The notes under the pieces are model-generated. The model searched no databases and was not told the origin of the DNA. It was given only the letters and a program-made list of their open reading frames with translations. The position numbers and the translations under genes are program-made. From positions 868,001-932,000 of the forward strand of contig NZ_CP121659.1 of the NCBI RefSeq assembly GCF_029714365.1: a DNA stretch of 64,000 nt, in the 5' to 3' direction. The stretch comes from Sinorhizobium terangae (GTDB lineage: Bacteria; Pseudomonadota; Alphaproteobacteria; Rhizobiales; Rhizobiaceae). Positions 41,972 through 51,008 of the stretch are shown piece by piece (positions within the stretch are counted from its first letter, which is position 1; every line of letters starts with the position of its first letter).

Positions 41972-43141
41972 TTACGTTGTAACGAGCTGTCCTCGCGCCC
42001 GGGCCGCATCGCCTGCCAGATCATGATACAGCTGCATCACGTTCTTTGTCATGACCGACGCGGCGAAGCGGGATTTAAACGCCTTGGGATCCGGCATCGT
42101 TCTTTCGGGCCAGTCGTGCTCGACGATCGTGGCGGCCATGATCGCTGCCAGCGAAGCGACGTTGGGTTCGGCAAGCGCACCGCTGTCGGCGCCGAAAACC
42201 TCCGGAATCCCGCCGACCCGTGTCGCGATGCAGGGCTTGCCGGCGGCAAGTGCCTCAAGCACGATATAGGGCATCGATTCCGCACGCGAGGGGATGACGA
42301 CCGTGCGCGCAAGCGCGAAGGCCTCTCTCGCCTTCATGGCCGGGAGCATCTTGATGCGCCGCCCGAGCCCCTTGCGCAGTTTCATTTCTGCGTATTGCTG
42401 CTGTTGCGGCCCGTCGCCGATCATCAGGGCGGAGAGAGGGCGGCCGGCGATCCGCTCGGCCGCAGCAAAGCTCTCCACAAACAGATCGGGACCCTTGAGG
42501 TCCCGCATCATGCCGATATACAAAAAATCCACTGCGTCCGGCGCAACCGTGACGGGATCGAATTCGCGGTCGTCGATGCCGTTATAAATCAGTTCGTTGC
42601 GACCGGGCGGCCGGCCGACCTTTGCGAAATAGGTTTGGCGTTCGTAATCGCAGACGAAGACGAGAGCGTCTGTGAGGCGCTCCTGCAGCCGCTCGAGACG
42701 GAAAATCGCTCGACCTTTCAACGATCTTGAATCGTAGTGGAGGCTGCCGCCGTGGGGTGAATAAAGGCGGGCTACGCGATACTTGTTGACCCGCAAGGCT
42801 GAACCGATAATGCGCGCAAGGACGCCGCCTTTGGCGCCGTGCCCGTGCAGCACATCCGGTTGCAAACTTCTGATTTCGCTATAGCTGCGCCAAAGTGCGA
42901 CAATGTCGGACGGTCCGATGGCGCGGTGAATGGGCAGGCGAACGATGCCGAGCGCCAGATGGGGGCGGATCGCATCGAACAGGGCGTCTTCGTGAGCGCC
43001 GCCGGTCGTGCTGTCGCACAGAATTCCCACCTCGTGCCCGGAATTGGCGTGGGCTTCGGCTAGATCCCTTACGTGCCGGAATATGCCGCCGACCGGCGAC
43101 CTGAAGCAATGAAGGATGCGCAGGGGACGTTCGTTCTGCAT
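41972..43141 (-). CDS. glycosyltransferase family 4
   Basis: This 389-residue GT-B glycosyltransferase begins with the phosphate-loop region RILHCFRSPVGGIFRHVRDLAEAH and has the usual late motif VVIPSRAESMPYIVLEALAAGKPCIATRVGG. It starts five bases after the stop of the export-lipoprotein gene. Its pairing with the other GT4 gene suggests at least two sugar additions after the priming step. The sugars cannot be named from sequence. Confidence 0.9.
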   Translation of the reverse strand: MQNERPLRILHCFRSPVGGIFRHVRDLAEAHANSGHEVGILCDSTTGGAHEDALFDAIRPHLALGIVRLPIHRAIGPSDIVALWRSYSEIRSLQPDVLHGHGAKGGVLARIIGSALRVNKYRVARLYSPHGGSLHYDSRSLKGRAIFRLERLQERLTDALVFVCDYERQTYFAKVGRPPGRNELIYNGIDDREFDPVTVAPDAVDFLYIGMMRDLKGPDLFVESFAAAERIAGRPLSALMIGDGPQQQQYAEMKLRKGLGRRIKMLPAMKAREAFALARTVVIPSRAESMPYIVLEALAAGKPCIATRVGGIPEVFGADSGALAEPNVASLAAIMAATIVEHDWPERTMPDPKAFKSRFAASVMTKNVMQLYHDLAGDAARARGQLVTT

Positions 43142-43146
43142 GGGTG

Positions 43147-43722
43147 TCAGAACAGCCGTTCGCGGACATAGATCGTGTCACCGGCCATGACCGGGTCGGA
43201 AATCGGCACACGGCCGGTAATAATGCGGCCGTTGATCTTGCGGGTGATATCGGCGTTTGACTGGTTCGCACGCGCCGAGAAGCCGCCGGCCACCGCGATC
43301 GCATTCTGAACCGTCATGCCGGGAACATAGCTGTATTGGCCGGCCTGGCCCACTTCGCCCATGATGAACACGGAACGATAGCGGTCCACCTCGATCGTGA
43401 CGTCCGGATCCCGGAGAAAGCCCTCGCGCAGCTTTGCGGCGATCATGCCTTCCAGTTCCGGCAGCGTATGGCCGCGCGACGGTATGGCGCCGATCAGCGG
43501 GAAGGCGACATAACCGGCTTGATCGACGGTATAGGTGCCACTGAGACCGGCCTGTTCGAAGACGTTGATGCGAAGGCGGTCGCCGCTGTCCAGCCTGTAG
43601 GGCTGGATGGTGGCCTCGCTGAAGGCTTTGGGAGCCGGTTGGTAGCTCGTGCAGCCGCCGACCAGTGCAGACAATATCGCCAATGCGATAGCGCGTGCTG
43701 TCTTTTTGCCTGCGGTCGACAT
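43147..43722 (-). CDS. polysaccharide export lipoprotein, OPX/Wza-like, short form
   Basis: This protein of 191 residues has a lipoprotein signal with lipobox LVGGC (Cys24). The Wza N-terminal domain follows (YRLDSGDRLRINVFEQAGL, then YVAFPLIGAIP), and then a soluble-ligand-binding beta-grasp domain (SVFIMGEVGQAGQYSYVPG). It is half the size of E. coli Wza and lacks the C-terminal transmembrane helix, so by itself it cannot make the outer-membrane ring of Wza. It is first in the operon and divergent from the co-polymerase gene. Confidence 0.9.
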   Translation of the reverse strand: MSTAGKKTARAIALAILSALVGGCTSYQPAPKAFSEATIQPYRLDSGDRLRINVFEQAGLSGTYTVDQAGYVAFPLIGAIPSRGHTLPELEGMIAAKLREGFLRDPDVTIEVDRYRSVFIMGEVGQAGQYSYVPGMTVQNAIAVAGGFSARANQSNADITRKINGRIITGRVPISDPVMAGDTIYVRERLF

Positions 43723-43918
43723 GTGGGTCTCGGACTCCGGAAACGATCACCTCTGGCGACGTTATCGATCCGTTAGGGTTAATAGCCGGTAAACTCGCCC
43801 AGGAATTTTGATTTGGCGGCGGCAGGGAGCGCCACCTCAGGGTTGTGCTCGATATTAACCGTTGCGTTACCATGTTCCTTTACTTTCCGGCCGAATGAAG
43901 AACCTTCGGAGTTGAGGC

Positions 43919-46057
43919 ATGTCAGGCATCGGCGGCGGGCAGCAGGATGTGGATATAGATCTCGGCGGCCTCTTCCGCGCCGTTTGGGCGCGGCGAACCC
44001 GAGTTTTGCTCGCCACGGCTTGCGTCGCGGGAGCAGCTTTCACCACAGCGATGATGATCGCTCCTCAGTATCAGAGCGAAGCCCGGCTGCTGATCGAGTC
44101 GCGTGAACCGGAGTTCAGCGGATCGAACCAGCTTGCCCCGATGGGATCCGACCGGGTTTTCGATGAATCGGGTATTTCAAGCCAGGTCCAGGTGCTGCGT
44201 TCCGCCGATCTGATCAAACAGGTCGCGCGCAACATGAAGCTGCATGAACGCAAGGAGTTCGATCCTTCGGCCGAACCCTCGGCGCTTTCCGATCTCCTGG
44301 TGATGCTCGGCGTCAAGAAGAACCCGCTCGATTTGCCGCCCGAAGAGCGCGTGCTGAAGGAGTTCGAGTCCAAGCTACAGGTCTATCAGGTCGAAAAGTC
44401 GCGCGTCATCGCCATCGCCTTCACCTCGAAAGACGCCAGGCTTGCGGCCGCCATTCCGGATGAGATGGCAAAAGTCTACTTATCCCTGCAGAGCGGCGCG
44501 AAGCTTGATTCGAATTCGGAGGCGAGCCGCTGGCTGGAACCGGAAATCGCCAACCTACGCGAGAAGGTGCGTGAGGCGGAAGCGAAAGTTGCGGCCTACC
44601 GTGCTTCCTCCGGCCTGCTGCCGACCAGTGAGACGGAAAACTTCGCCACGCGCGAGCTCACCGATATTTCGACCGAGCTCGCCCGCGTGCGGGGAGAGCG
44701 GGCCAATGCCGAAGCACGCGCGAAAGGCGTGCGGACGGCGCTCGCCGACGGCCGTGCGCCGGACACGTTGACCGACGTCGTTGGCTCGCAGATGATCCAG
44801 CGGTTGAAGGAAAGCGAAGCTAACATCCGGGGCCAGATTGCGGACCTGTCGACGTCATTGCTCGACGGCCACCCGCGGCTCAAGGCGTTGAAATCCCAGC
44901 TTGAAGGCATCGCGCAGCAAATCCGCACCGAGACCCGCAAGGTTCTCGTCAGCCTGGAGAATGAAGCGAAGGTCGGGCAGTTGCGCGAGGAGCAGTTGCT
45001 GCAGCGCCTCAACACGCTCAAGGCACAATCCGCACAGGCGGGAGAGGAAGAGGTCGGCCTCCGCGCACTGGAGCGCGAGGCAACAGCGCAGCGTCAGCTT
45101 CTCGAAACCTATCTCGCCCGCTACAGGGAGGCGACATCACGCACGGTTGCGAACGCGACGCCGGCAGATGCGCGCGTGATTTCGAATGCGGTCGTTCCGA
45201 GCACGCCGAACTTCCCGAAGGTCGTGCCGATCACGGTGGTTGCGGCGCTCGCCACCTTCCTGATCGGTTGCGTCGCCATCATGCTTGGCGAGCTCTTCAG
45301 CGGACGGGCGCTCAAGCCCATTTCCGTCGTGGAGCCGGAAGCTTCCGAACAATTGCCCGCCGGCCCGGCGGAACCGAACTCTGGGGAACCGATGCTCGCG
45401 CTTGCGGAGAGCGACGGGCCGGTCAAGGACCTTGAACCGGTGGAAGATGCGAAGACGGCGGGAAGCGACTTCTCAATCGAGTTCGTTGCCGCTCACCTTC
45501 TTGACCAGAACATCCGTTCCGCCGTTTCCGTGTCGCCGGGCGGCGACGAAGGATCGACGGCGACTGTCATGCTGGCGCGGCTCCTCGCGGAAGACGGACG
45601 GAAGGTCGTTCTCATCGATCTTTCCGGCTCGGCCTGCCCGACGCGGCTGATGGCACAGTCCTCGGCGCTGCCGGGGATCACGAACCTGCTGTCCGGCGAC
45701 ATCGCCTTCGCCGAGTCGATACACGCGGACCGCTTATCGGAAGCGCACATTATTCCACGGGGAAATTCCGACCCGCGGACAGCAATGCGCGGGATCGAGC
45801 GGCTGCAGATGATCATCGATGCGCTCACCAATGCCTATGATCTGGTGCTGATCGAGTGTGGCCCGGCTGATGCCAGCGCCGTAACCAGAATCGCCCGGCG
45901 AGAGGGAACGGAGATCATAGTGTCGGCTTCGTCCGTCAGCGATGAGCGTATTGTGGAACTGCTGACAGACTTCGGCGAAGCTGGATACCGCAACATCGTA
46001 CTGATGACCGGACAGCGCGAAAGCGACCCCGATTTCCCGGATCGCCACGCCGCCTGA
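43919..46057 (+). CDS. Wzz/BY-kinase-like polysaccharide co-polymerase with degenerate kinase domain
   Basis: This 712-residue protein sets chain length or export in the polysaccharide system. It has an N-terminal membrane helix (about residues 25-47), a long periplasmic part rich in coiled coil (about 190-400), a second helix (about 435-460) and a cytoplasmic C-terminal domain related to bacterial tyrosine kinases. In that domain the Walker A loop reads PGGDEGST (about residues 538-546): the lysine that binds ATP phosphate is a serine. The second motif VVLIDLSG is present. No terminal tyrosine cluster follows. It is therefore probably a structural, non-kinase co-polymerase. GGAG lies nine bases before the ATG. 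It is divergent from the operon. Confidence 0.92.
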   Translation: MSGIGGGQQDVDIDLGGLFRAVWARRTRVLLATACVAGAAFTTAMMIAPQYQSEARLLIESREPEFSGSNQLAPMGSDRVFDESGISSQVQVLRSADLIKQVARNMKLHERKEFDPSAEPSALSDLLVMLGVKKNPLDLPPEERVLKEFESKLQVYQVEKSRVIAIAFTSKDARLAAAIPDEMAKVYLSLQSGAKLDSNSEASRWLEPEIANLREKVREAEAKVAAYRASSGLLPTSETENFATRELTDISTELARVRGERANAEARAKGVRTALADGRAPDTLTDVVGSQMIQRLKESEANIRGQIADLSTSLLDGHPRLKALKSQLEGIAQQIRTETRKVLVSLENEAKVGQLREEQLLQRLNTLKAQSAQAGEEEVGLRALEREATAQRQLLETYLARYREATSRTVANATPADARVISNAVVPSTPNFPKVVPITVVAALATFLIGCVAIMLGELFSGRALKPISVVEPEASEQLPAGPAEPNSGEPMLALAESDGPVKDLEPVEDAKTAGSDFSIEFVAAHLLDQNIRSAVSVSPGGDEGSTATVMLARLLAEDGRKVVLIDLSGSACPTRLMAQSSALPGITNLLSGDIAFAESIHADRLSEAHIIPRGNSDPRTAMRGIERLQMIIDALTNAYDLVLIECGPADASAVTRIARREGTEIIVSASSVSDERIVELLTDFGEAGYRNIVLMTGQRESDPDFPDRHAA

Positions 46058-46101
46058 AGCGCACGCGGGCCGTTCGGAGGCTCAATGCTCGTCCGTCGGC
46101 T

Positions 46102-47361
46102 TCAGCGTTGGCTCCGCTGGCGCAGCCGCTGGATGAATGCGTAGGATGCTTTGTTGCCCTTTACCATGCGTTTGACCAGCAACGCCCCGCGATGAATATG
46201 GGCGGCCAGATGCCCGCGAAGCGTCAGGGGCAAGACGATGTCCCGTAACGGGGTCTCGATGGTGCACCACGAGCGCTTGTAAGCTTGATCGCCGATCCCG
46301 AAATCGAAGAGCGCCACGCCTTCGGAACACAGCCGCTCGATTATCCGGTAAAACAATAGTTCTCCTGGACTGCTGTGGGCGGCGATCTCCTCGTCGATCG
46401 AGCCAAACTGGCAGATGACGTGGTCGCCCTTGCGCGAAAGGCCGGCGATTGCAAGGATCCGGCCTTCATGCTCGCCCCTGAGGCGAATGGTGTTGAGCTC
46501 CAGTAACTGGTCGTCCGCCGATCGACCGTGCTCTAGGAGCTGATGGAAGAAGGCGCGTGTTTCGGCCTCCTGAAACACGTCCGGCAGGCCGCGCGCGTCG
46601 AAGCGTGCCGCCTTCTGCTGGAAGAAGGTTTCCAGAAGTGCGTGCGCTTCCGACATCTCGCGTGCGACCACGTAGTCGTAGCCGCCAAGGGCGGCGAGAC
46701 GCCGCTCCGATATCCGCACCTTCCTGCGCCGCCGCTTCGCGTTGAGCTGTGCCAGCGTGCGTTCGATATTCCCGAGCAGCGGCAATTGAAAAGAGGCATT
46801 GACGTTCTGCACGGCGGGCAGGGCGGCAAGCGGATGAACCTTCCCGCGCCACGTCGCAGGCGTCCTGTCGAGCGTGACGATATCTGCGAACGCTTGCAGC
46901 TGGCGTTTGATTCCGCAGGTCAGCACGCGCACGAATTCCGTAGGCGGAGTGGCGTCCTCCTCGGCAAACACGCCGGTATTGAGATTGCTGTGATCGGAGC
47001 CGATCAGCCGCGCCGTGCGGAAGAGGGGTCCGCGGTCGATTTCGAGCGGCAGAATAAAGAGCACTTGTCGGCCGCGCGCAGCGCGAATGAACAGCGTCTC
47101 ACTTTCGTGTGTTTTCCGCCATGCGGCGCACCAGTCGAAGCTCTGGTGCAGCGAGTTCTGGCCGTTCTTGTCCAGGACCCGCCATTCCGCTTCGAGCGCG
47201 GCCATGTCCGTATGGATGGAGACCGTTATCTTTTCGACGCGTTGTGCTTCCGAACGGTGGGTTGAGGCGCGGTCGTTCGGCTGCGGCTCGTCCAACGACG
47301 TCAAAGTGAAGCAGGCATTCGTCATTTCATCTACCGTTCGGAAGGGAGATCGTGCCTCCAT
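46102..47361 (-). CDS. GNAT-fold acyltransferase (BioF2/FemAB-like)
   Basis: This protein of up to 419 residues carries a pair of GNAT-like folds, with the family segments FDWCAAWRKTHESETLFI and SPGELLFYRIIERLCSEGVALFDFGIGD. Proteins of this type acylate sugars or amino-acid chains, and several lie in exopolysaccharide loci. An alternative ATG at 47325 would shorten it by 12 residues; neither start has a good ribosome site. It lies end to end with the co-polymerase and may modify the same polysaccharide, but that is inference. Confidence 0.82.
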   Translation of the reverse strand: MEARSPFRTVDEMTNACFTLTSLDEPQPNDRASTHRSEAQRVEKITVSIHTDMAALEAEWRVLDKNGQNSLHQSFDWCAAWRKTHESETLFIRAARGRQVLFILPLEIDRGPLFRTARLIGSDHSNLNTGVFAEEDATPPTEFVRVLTCGIKRQLQAFADIVTLDRTPATWRGKVHPLAALPAVQNVNASFQLPLLGNIERTLAQLNAKRRRRKVRISERRLAALGGYDYVVAREMSEAHALLETFFQQKAARFDARGLPDVFQEAETRAFFHQLLEHGRSADDQLLELNTIRLRGEHEGRILAIAGLSRKGDHVICQFGSIDEEIAAHSSPGELLFYRIIERLCSEGVALFDFGIGDQAYKRSWCTIETPLRDIVLPLTLRGHLAAHIHRGALLVKRMVKGNKASYAFIQRLRQRSQR

Positions 47362-47516
47362 TGAAACGCAGATGTCGCTACATTCACCTTAATTTCGCGC
47401 GGGAGTGGCGGCTATTTCGCGGGCGACAGCAGAATGCGGTTAGCAAAGCATGAAGCGCACCGCCAGCGGCCGCATCGCCCACACGCTATGATGACTTTGT
47501 TCTCAAGGAGCATCTC

Positions 47517-47633
47517 ATGCCGGTTACTCCCTCCGCACCAAATCCCGGCGACAAAATTCTCGTCGACAAGGTGACGCGAAACATTGCTGCAATCACCTGC
47601 GCGGATCTTCATGCGCTGGAACGCGCCCGATAG
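47517..47633 (+). CDS. possible 38-residue small protein
   Basis: A 38-codon frame beginning MPVTPSAPNPGDKILVDKVT and ending LHALERAR has AAGGAG six bases upstream, a spacing typical of strong starts. It is polar with a short helical end and no membrane segment. The stop is two bases from the end of the convergent phosphoesterase gene. I do not recognise it, and it is below normal annotation length. Confidence 0.5.
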   Translation: MPVTPSAPNPGDKILVDKVTRNIAAITCADLHALERAR

Positions 47634-47635
47634 AG

Positions 47636-48376
47636 TCAGTCGAGGAAGCCGGTTGCGAGAGCCCTTGCCCATTCGGGGCGATTGCGGCGTGCAGCAAGGC
47701 GCGACATGGCCATATGATCATAACGCACGCAACGGAAGGTGGCATTCCACTCGTCGCCACTGCGCTCGACGATGGCATACCGCGCATCCGGCGACCCGTT
47801 TTCGACCTTGTGAGGAACAGGCTTGTCATCGTCGTAGCCCGGACAGCCGACGCTACCGGGGTTGACGACGAGCCGGCCGTCCGTGAGCCGCACGGCCCGC
47901 GGAATATGCGTGTGGCCGCAGAGGATCACGGGATAGTCGGTGTCCGCGGCGAAGCTCTCGATGATGTCGCGTCCCGCCATGTGGACGATGCCATCGGCCG
48001 CCAGCGTTTCCAGCCAGTAGGTTTCGTCGCTGCGCGGCGTGCCATGACAAAGGAAAAGCGCGCCTCGATAGACCCGGGTTTCAGGCAAGGAGGCAAGCCA
48101 CGCCAGATGACGTGGCTCGAGTTCGTCGTGAGCGGCCCGATCGGACGGTCCCATGTGCGCCGGGTCGAGCGTCAGCAGGTAGCGATCGTGGTTGCCGCGG
48201 ATCGCGGGGATGTTGTGCTCGGCCAGGATGTCGGCGGTTCGTGCGGCGTTGAGTGGGCCGCTCAGATGGTCGCCGAGATTGACGATCTCCGCGATCCCTT
48301 GCGTGGCGATGTCGGCAAGCACCGCCTCGAGTGCGAGATCGTTGCCGTGAATATCGGAAATAACCGCGACCCTCAT
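47636..48376 (-). CDS. metallophosphoesterase (YfcE/calcineurin-like)
   Basis: This 246-residue phosphoesterase has the full set of metal-binding motifs: VISDIHGND, NLGDHLSG, IRGNHDRYL, LCHGTP and CGHTHIPRA. It hydrolyses phosphoesters in the cytoplasm, but its natural substrate cannot be told. The gene has a second, small membrane-protein gene 16 bases upstream on the same strand. Confidence 0.9.
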   Translation of the reverse strand: MRVAVISDIHGNDLALEAVLADIATQGIAEIVNLGDHLSGPLNAARTADILAEHNIPAIRGNHDRYLLTLDPAHMGPSDRAAHDELEPRHLAWLASLPETRVYRGALFLCHGTPRSDETYWLETLAADGIVHMAGRDIIESFAADTDYPVILCGHTHIPRAVRLTDGRLVVNPGSVGCPGYDDDKPVPHKVENGSPDARYAIVERSGDEWNATFRCVRYDHMAMSRLAARRNRPEWARALATGFLD

Positions 48377-48392
48377 CTGATACTCCCGGCAA

Positions 48393-48605
48393 TCAGCGAT
48401 TCTTGGCGGGCTTTTCCATCCACTTGATGATCAGCATCGCGGGGAGGATCCACAGCAGGCCCGTCAGGAAGAAGTAGAGCAGATGCACCCACCAGGGCGA
48501 CGCGCCGAGCAGCAGCGAAGCGAAGGTGATGGCCGCCAGCGCGTAAACGACGACGAGGATGATGATGAGGATCGTGCCGATCAGTTTTCTGAGGCGTACG
48601 GGCAT
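48393..48605 (-). CDS. DUF2842-type small membrane protein
   Basis: The 70-residue protein starts MPVRLRKLIGTILIIILVVV and has two hydrophobic segments (TILIIILVVVYALAAITF and HLLYFFLTGLLWILPAMLII) with a basic C-terminus. It resembles the DUF2842 family of alphaproteobacteria, which is found beside ctaA-type and phosphoesterase genes. The function is unknown. Longer readings upstream cross a repeat and were rejected. Confidence 0.72.
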   Translation of the reverse strand: MPVRLRKLIGTILIIILVVVYALAAITFASLLLGASPWWVHLLYFFLTGLLWILPAMLIIKWMEKPAKNR

Positions 48606-48634
48606 TTCGTTTCTTTCGGGTGGTTTGCGCTTCA

Positions 48635-48700
48635 CTACAGCGCCGTGCGTCCTATCGGATGTTTCCTCAAGTCGGTACGATTTGAGGAAGCATGCAGTAG
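48635..48700. repeat. RIME1-like element, internally deleted copy
   Basis: CTACAGCGCCGTGCGTCC is the left end of the first palindrome of the element at 9787-9890. It is joined, across an apparent deletion of its other half, to ATGTTTCCTCAAGTCGGTAC then GATTTGAGGAAGCATGCAGT, the second palindrome. About 66 bases remain. Confidence 0.65.
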
Positions 48701-48823
48701 CCGCGACGGCATGCCGCAAAGGCTTCGGCCTTGTTTTGCACGGCACTCTGGTGCAAATCAACGGCTTTCGGGGCCGGCTGGGCTGGAACCTTGCTGCGCC
48801 CCGGCGAGAAAAGAGGAAATTCC

Positions 48824-49924
48824 ATGGCCCAGGTCGAGTTGGCAGAACAGATGCTCCTGAAGGAGATCGACAGGACAGAGCGCAACCGCCGGCAAATCCG
48901 CGGCTGGCTCGCAGCCGTTCTCTTCGCTCTGTTCGCCTTGGTACTCGTCGGTGGTGCAACGCGATTGACTGAATCCGGTCTTTCGATCACGGAGTGGAAG
49001 CCAATTCATGGCGTGATACCGCCGCTTTCCGCCGAAGAATGGGAAGAGGAGTTCCGGCTCTATCAGCGCATTCCCCAATACGAACAGCTCAACAAGGGCA
49101 TGACCGTCGAGGAGTTCAAGACGATCTTCTGGTGGGAATGGGCGCATCGGCTGCTGGCGCGTACTATCGGCGTTATCTTCGCCCTGCCGCTTTTCTTCTT
49201 CTGGGTAACGGGTCGGATCGAGCGACGCTTGAGGTGGCCGCTTGTCGGCATTCTGGCGCTCGGCGGTTTCCAGGGCTTCATCGGCTGGTGGATGGTTTCC
49301 TCCGGCCTCGCCGAACGCACGGAAGTCAGCCAGTACCGGCTTGCCACGCACCTCGTCATCGCCTGCCTGATCTTCGCTGCCTGCATGTGGATCCTGCGCG
49401 GTCTTTGCCCGCATTCGGGCGACGCCGCGCCGACGAAAAGGTCGCGATCGATGGCGGCGATCCTCGCTGCCATGAGCCTGTTCCAGATCTATCTGGGCGC
49501 GCTGGTGGCGGGTCTCGACGCAGGCTTCACCTACAATACCTGGCCGCTGATGGACGGAGCGATCATCCCGGGCGGACTGTTCGTGCAGCAACCGGCCTGG
49601 ATCAACCTCTTCGAGAACCCGAAGACCGTACAATTCTTCCATCGTGCCGGCGCCTATCTGCTGTTCGCGCTGGCACTGGCGCATATGCTTGCTTCATTGC
49701 GGGCGGCGCCGGAAACGACGCACGCGCGACGCTCCGTGGTCCTCTTCGGCCTGGTGACGATCCAGGCGATGATCGGCATCACGACGCTCGTGCTTGAGGT
49801 GCCGATCGGTTGGGGCGTGCTGCACCAGGCAGGCGCGCTGGTCGTGCTCGGCTTCGCCATCGCGCATTGGCGCGGCTTCGTCGGCGAATATCCGAAATCG
49901 ACGGCGATCGAGTTCCGCGACTGA
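48824..49924 (+). CDS. ctaA: heme A synthase (COX15/CtaA type)
   Basis: This inner-membrane enzyme oxidises the methyl group of heme O to make heme A for cytochrome oxidase. The 366-residue protein starts at the ATG at 48824, after AAGAGGAAA. It has eight hydrophobic segments and the family motifs [27 protein letters not shown] and [11 protein letters not shown], with the haem-ligand histidines. A shorter alternative start was not seen. A hairpin terminator follows. Confidence 0.95.
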   Translation: MAQVELAEQMLLKEIDRTERNRRQIRGWLAAVLFALFALVLVGGATRLTESGLSITEWKPIHGVIPPLSAEEWEEEFRLYQRIPQYEQLNKGMTVEEFKTIFWWEWAHRLLARTIGVIFALPLFFFWVTGRIERRLRWPLVGILALGGFQGFIGWWMVSSGLAERTEVSQYRLATHLVIACLIFAACMWILRGLCPHSGDAAPTKRSRSMAAILAAMSLFQIYLGALVAGLDAGFTYNTWPLMDGAIIPGGLFVQQPAWINLFENPKTVQFFHRAGAYLLFALALAHMLASLRAAPETTHARRSVVLFGLVTIQAMIGITTLVLEVPIGWGVLHQAGALVVLGFAIAHWRGFVGEYPKSTAIEFRD

Positions 49925-49940
49925 CCAATAGCCATAAGAA

Positions 49941-49976
49941 AAGCCCCCGACAGGCGACTGTCGGGGGCACTGTTTT
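49941..49976. terminator. bidirectional terminator between ctaA and argC
   Basis: GCCCCCGACAG and CTGTCGGGGGC form a perfect 11-bp stem with a 4-base loop. It is followed by ACTGTTTTT on the plus strand and by TTTT on the minus strand, so it can serve both convergent genes. Confidence 0.85.
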
Positions 49977-49988
49977 TCACGGCTTCAT

Positions 49989-50921
49989 TCAGGCCGAAAG
50001 CATCAGGTCCATATTCTGGACCGCTGCGCCCGACGCGCCCTTGCCGAGATTGTCGAGCAGGGCGACGAGGTTCACATGCGTCCCGCCAGACGTCCCGAAG
50101 ACAAAAAGCTTCATTGTGTCCTTGCCTGCAAGTTCCGTCGCGTCGATGCGGGCGAGCTGCGCGCTTTCGGCAAGCGGGGCGACCTCGACGATCGACTGGC
50201 CGGCATAATGCTCGACGAGCGCGGCATGAATGCTTTCCAGAGTCGCGCCGGCGGCAAGGTCATCGAGATAGAGCGGCACCTGCACGATCATCCCCTGCGG
50301 GAATCTCCCCACGGACGGCGAGAAGATCGGGGCGCGTTCGAGCAGGCCGTGCATCTTCATTTCCGGGACATGCTTGTGCTTGAGCGTCAGCCCGTAGAGG
50401 AAATGTGGCGCGCTGATGTGGTCCGGATTCTGGTCGTCCTCCATCTGCGCGATCATCTGCTTGCCGCCGCCGGTGTAGCCGGAAACCGCATTGACGGTGA
50501 CCGGGTAGCCATCCGGCAGGATGCCGGCCTGGCGTAATGGCCGGATCAGGGCGATGGCGCCCGTCGGGTAGCAGCCGGGGTTGGCGACGTGACGCGCTTC
50601 GCGGATCTTTTCCGGCTGCGCCTTGTCCATTTCCGCAAAGCCATAGGCCCAGTCGGGCGCGACACGATGCGCGGTCGACGTATCGATGATGCGCACGCGA
50701 TTGTTGCCGGCTACCATGGACACGGCTTCGCGCGACGCGTCGTCCGGCAGGCAGAGAATGGCGATGTCGGCATCGTTGAGCAGGTCTTCGCGCATCGCGG
50801 CGTTGCGGCGTTCCGCTTCCGGGATCGACAGCAGTTCGACATCCGTACGACCGGCCATGCGGGTGCGGATCTGCAGCCCGGTGGTGCCGTGTTCGCCATC
50901 GATGAAGATCTTCGGTTTCAT
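49989..50921 (-). CDS. argC: N-acetyl-gamma-glutamyl-phosphate reductase
   Basis: This is the third enzyme of arginine synthesis, reducing N-acetylglutamyl phosphate with NADPH. The catalytic cysteine lies in [15 protein letters not shown], and the N-terminal [16 protein letters not shown] replaces the usual glycine-rich loop. At 310 residues it is the short (type 2) form of the family. It follows the agmatinase gene on the same strand after an 87-base gap, both being concerned with arginine metabolism. Confidence 0.95.
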   Translation of the reverse strand: MKPKIFIDGEHGTTGLQIRTRMAGRTDVELLSIPEAERRNAAMREDLLNDADIAILCLPDDASREAVSMVAGNNRVRIIDTSTAHRVAPDWAYGFAEMDKAQPEKIREARHVANPGCYPTGAIALIRPLRQAGILPDGYPVTVNAVSGYTGGGKQMIAQMEDDQNPDHISAPHFLYGLTLKHKHVPEMKMHGLLERAPIFSPSVGRFPQGMIVQVPLYLDDLAAGATLESIHAALVEHYAGQSIVEVAPLAESAQLARIDATELAGKDTMKLFVFGTSGGTHVNLVALLDNLGKGASGAAVQNMDLMLSA

Positions 50922-51008
50922 GATTTACCTGTTCCTGCAGACGGTTGCGGAAATTTCCGGAATCAGTCTGGCATAGAATTGAATCAATTTCTTAGCGTGC
51001 TCTACGAA

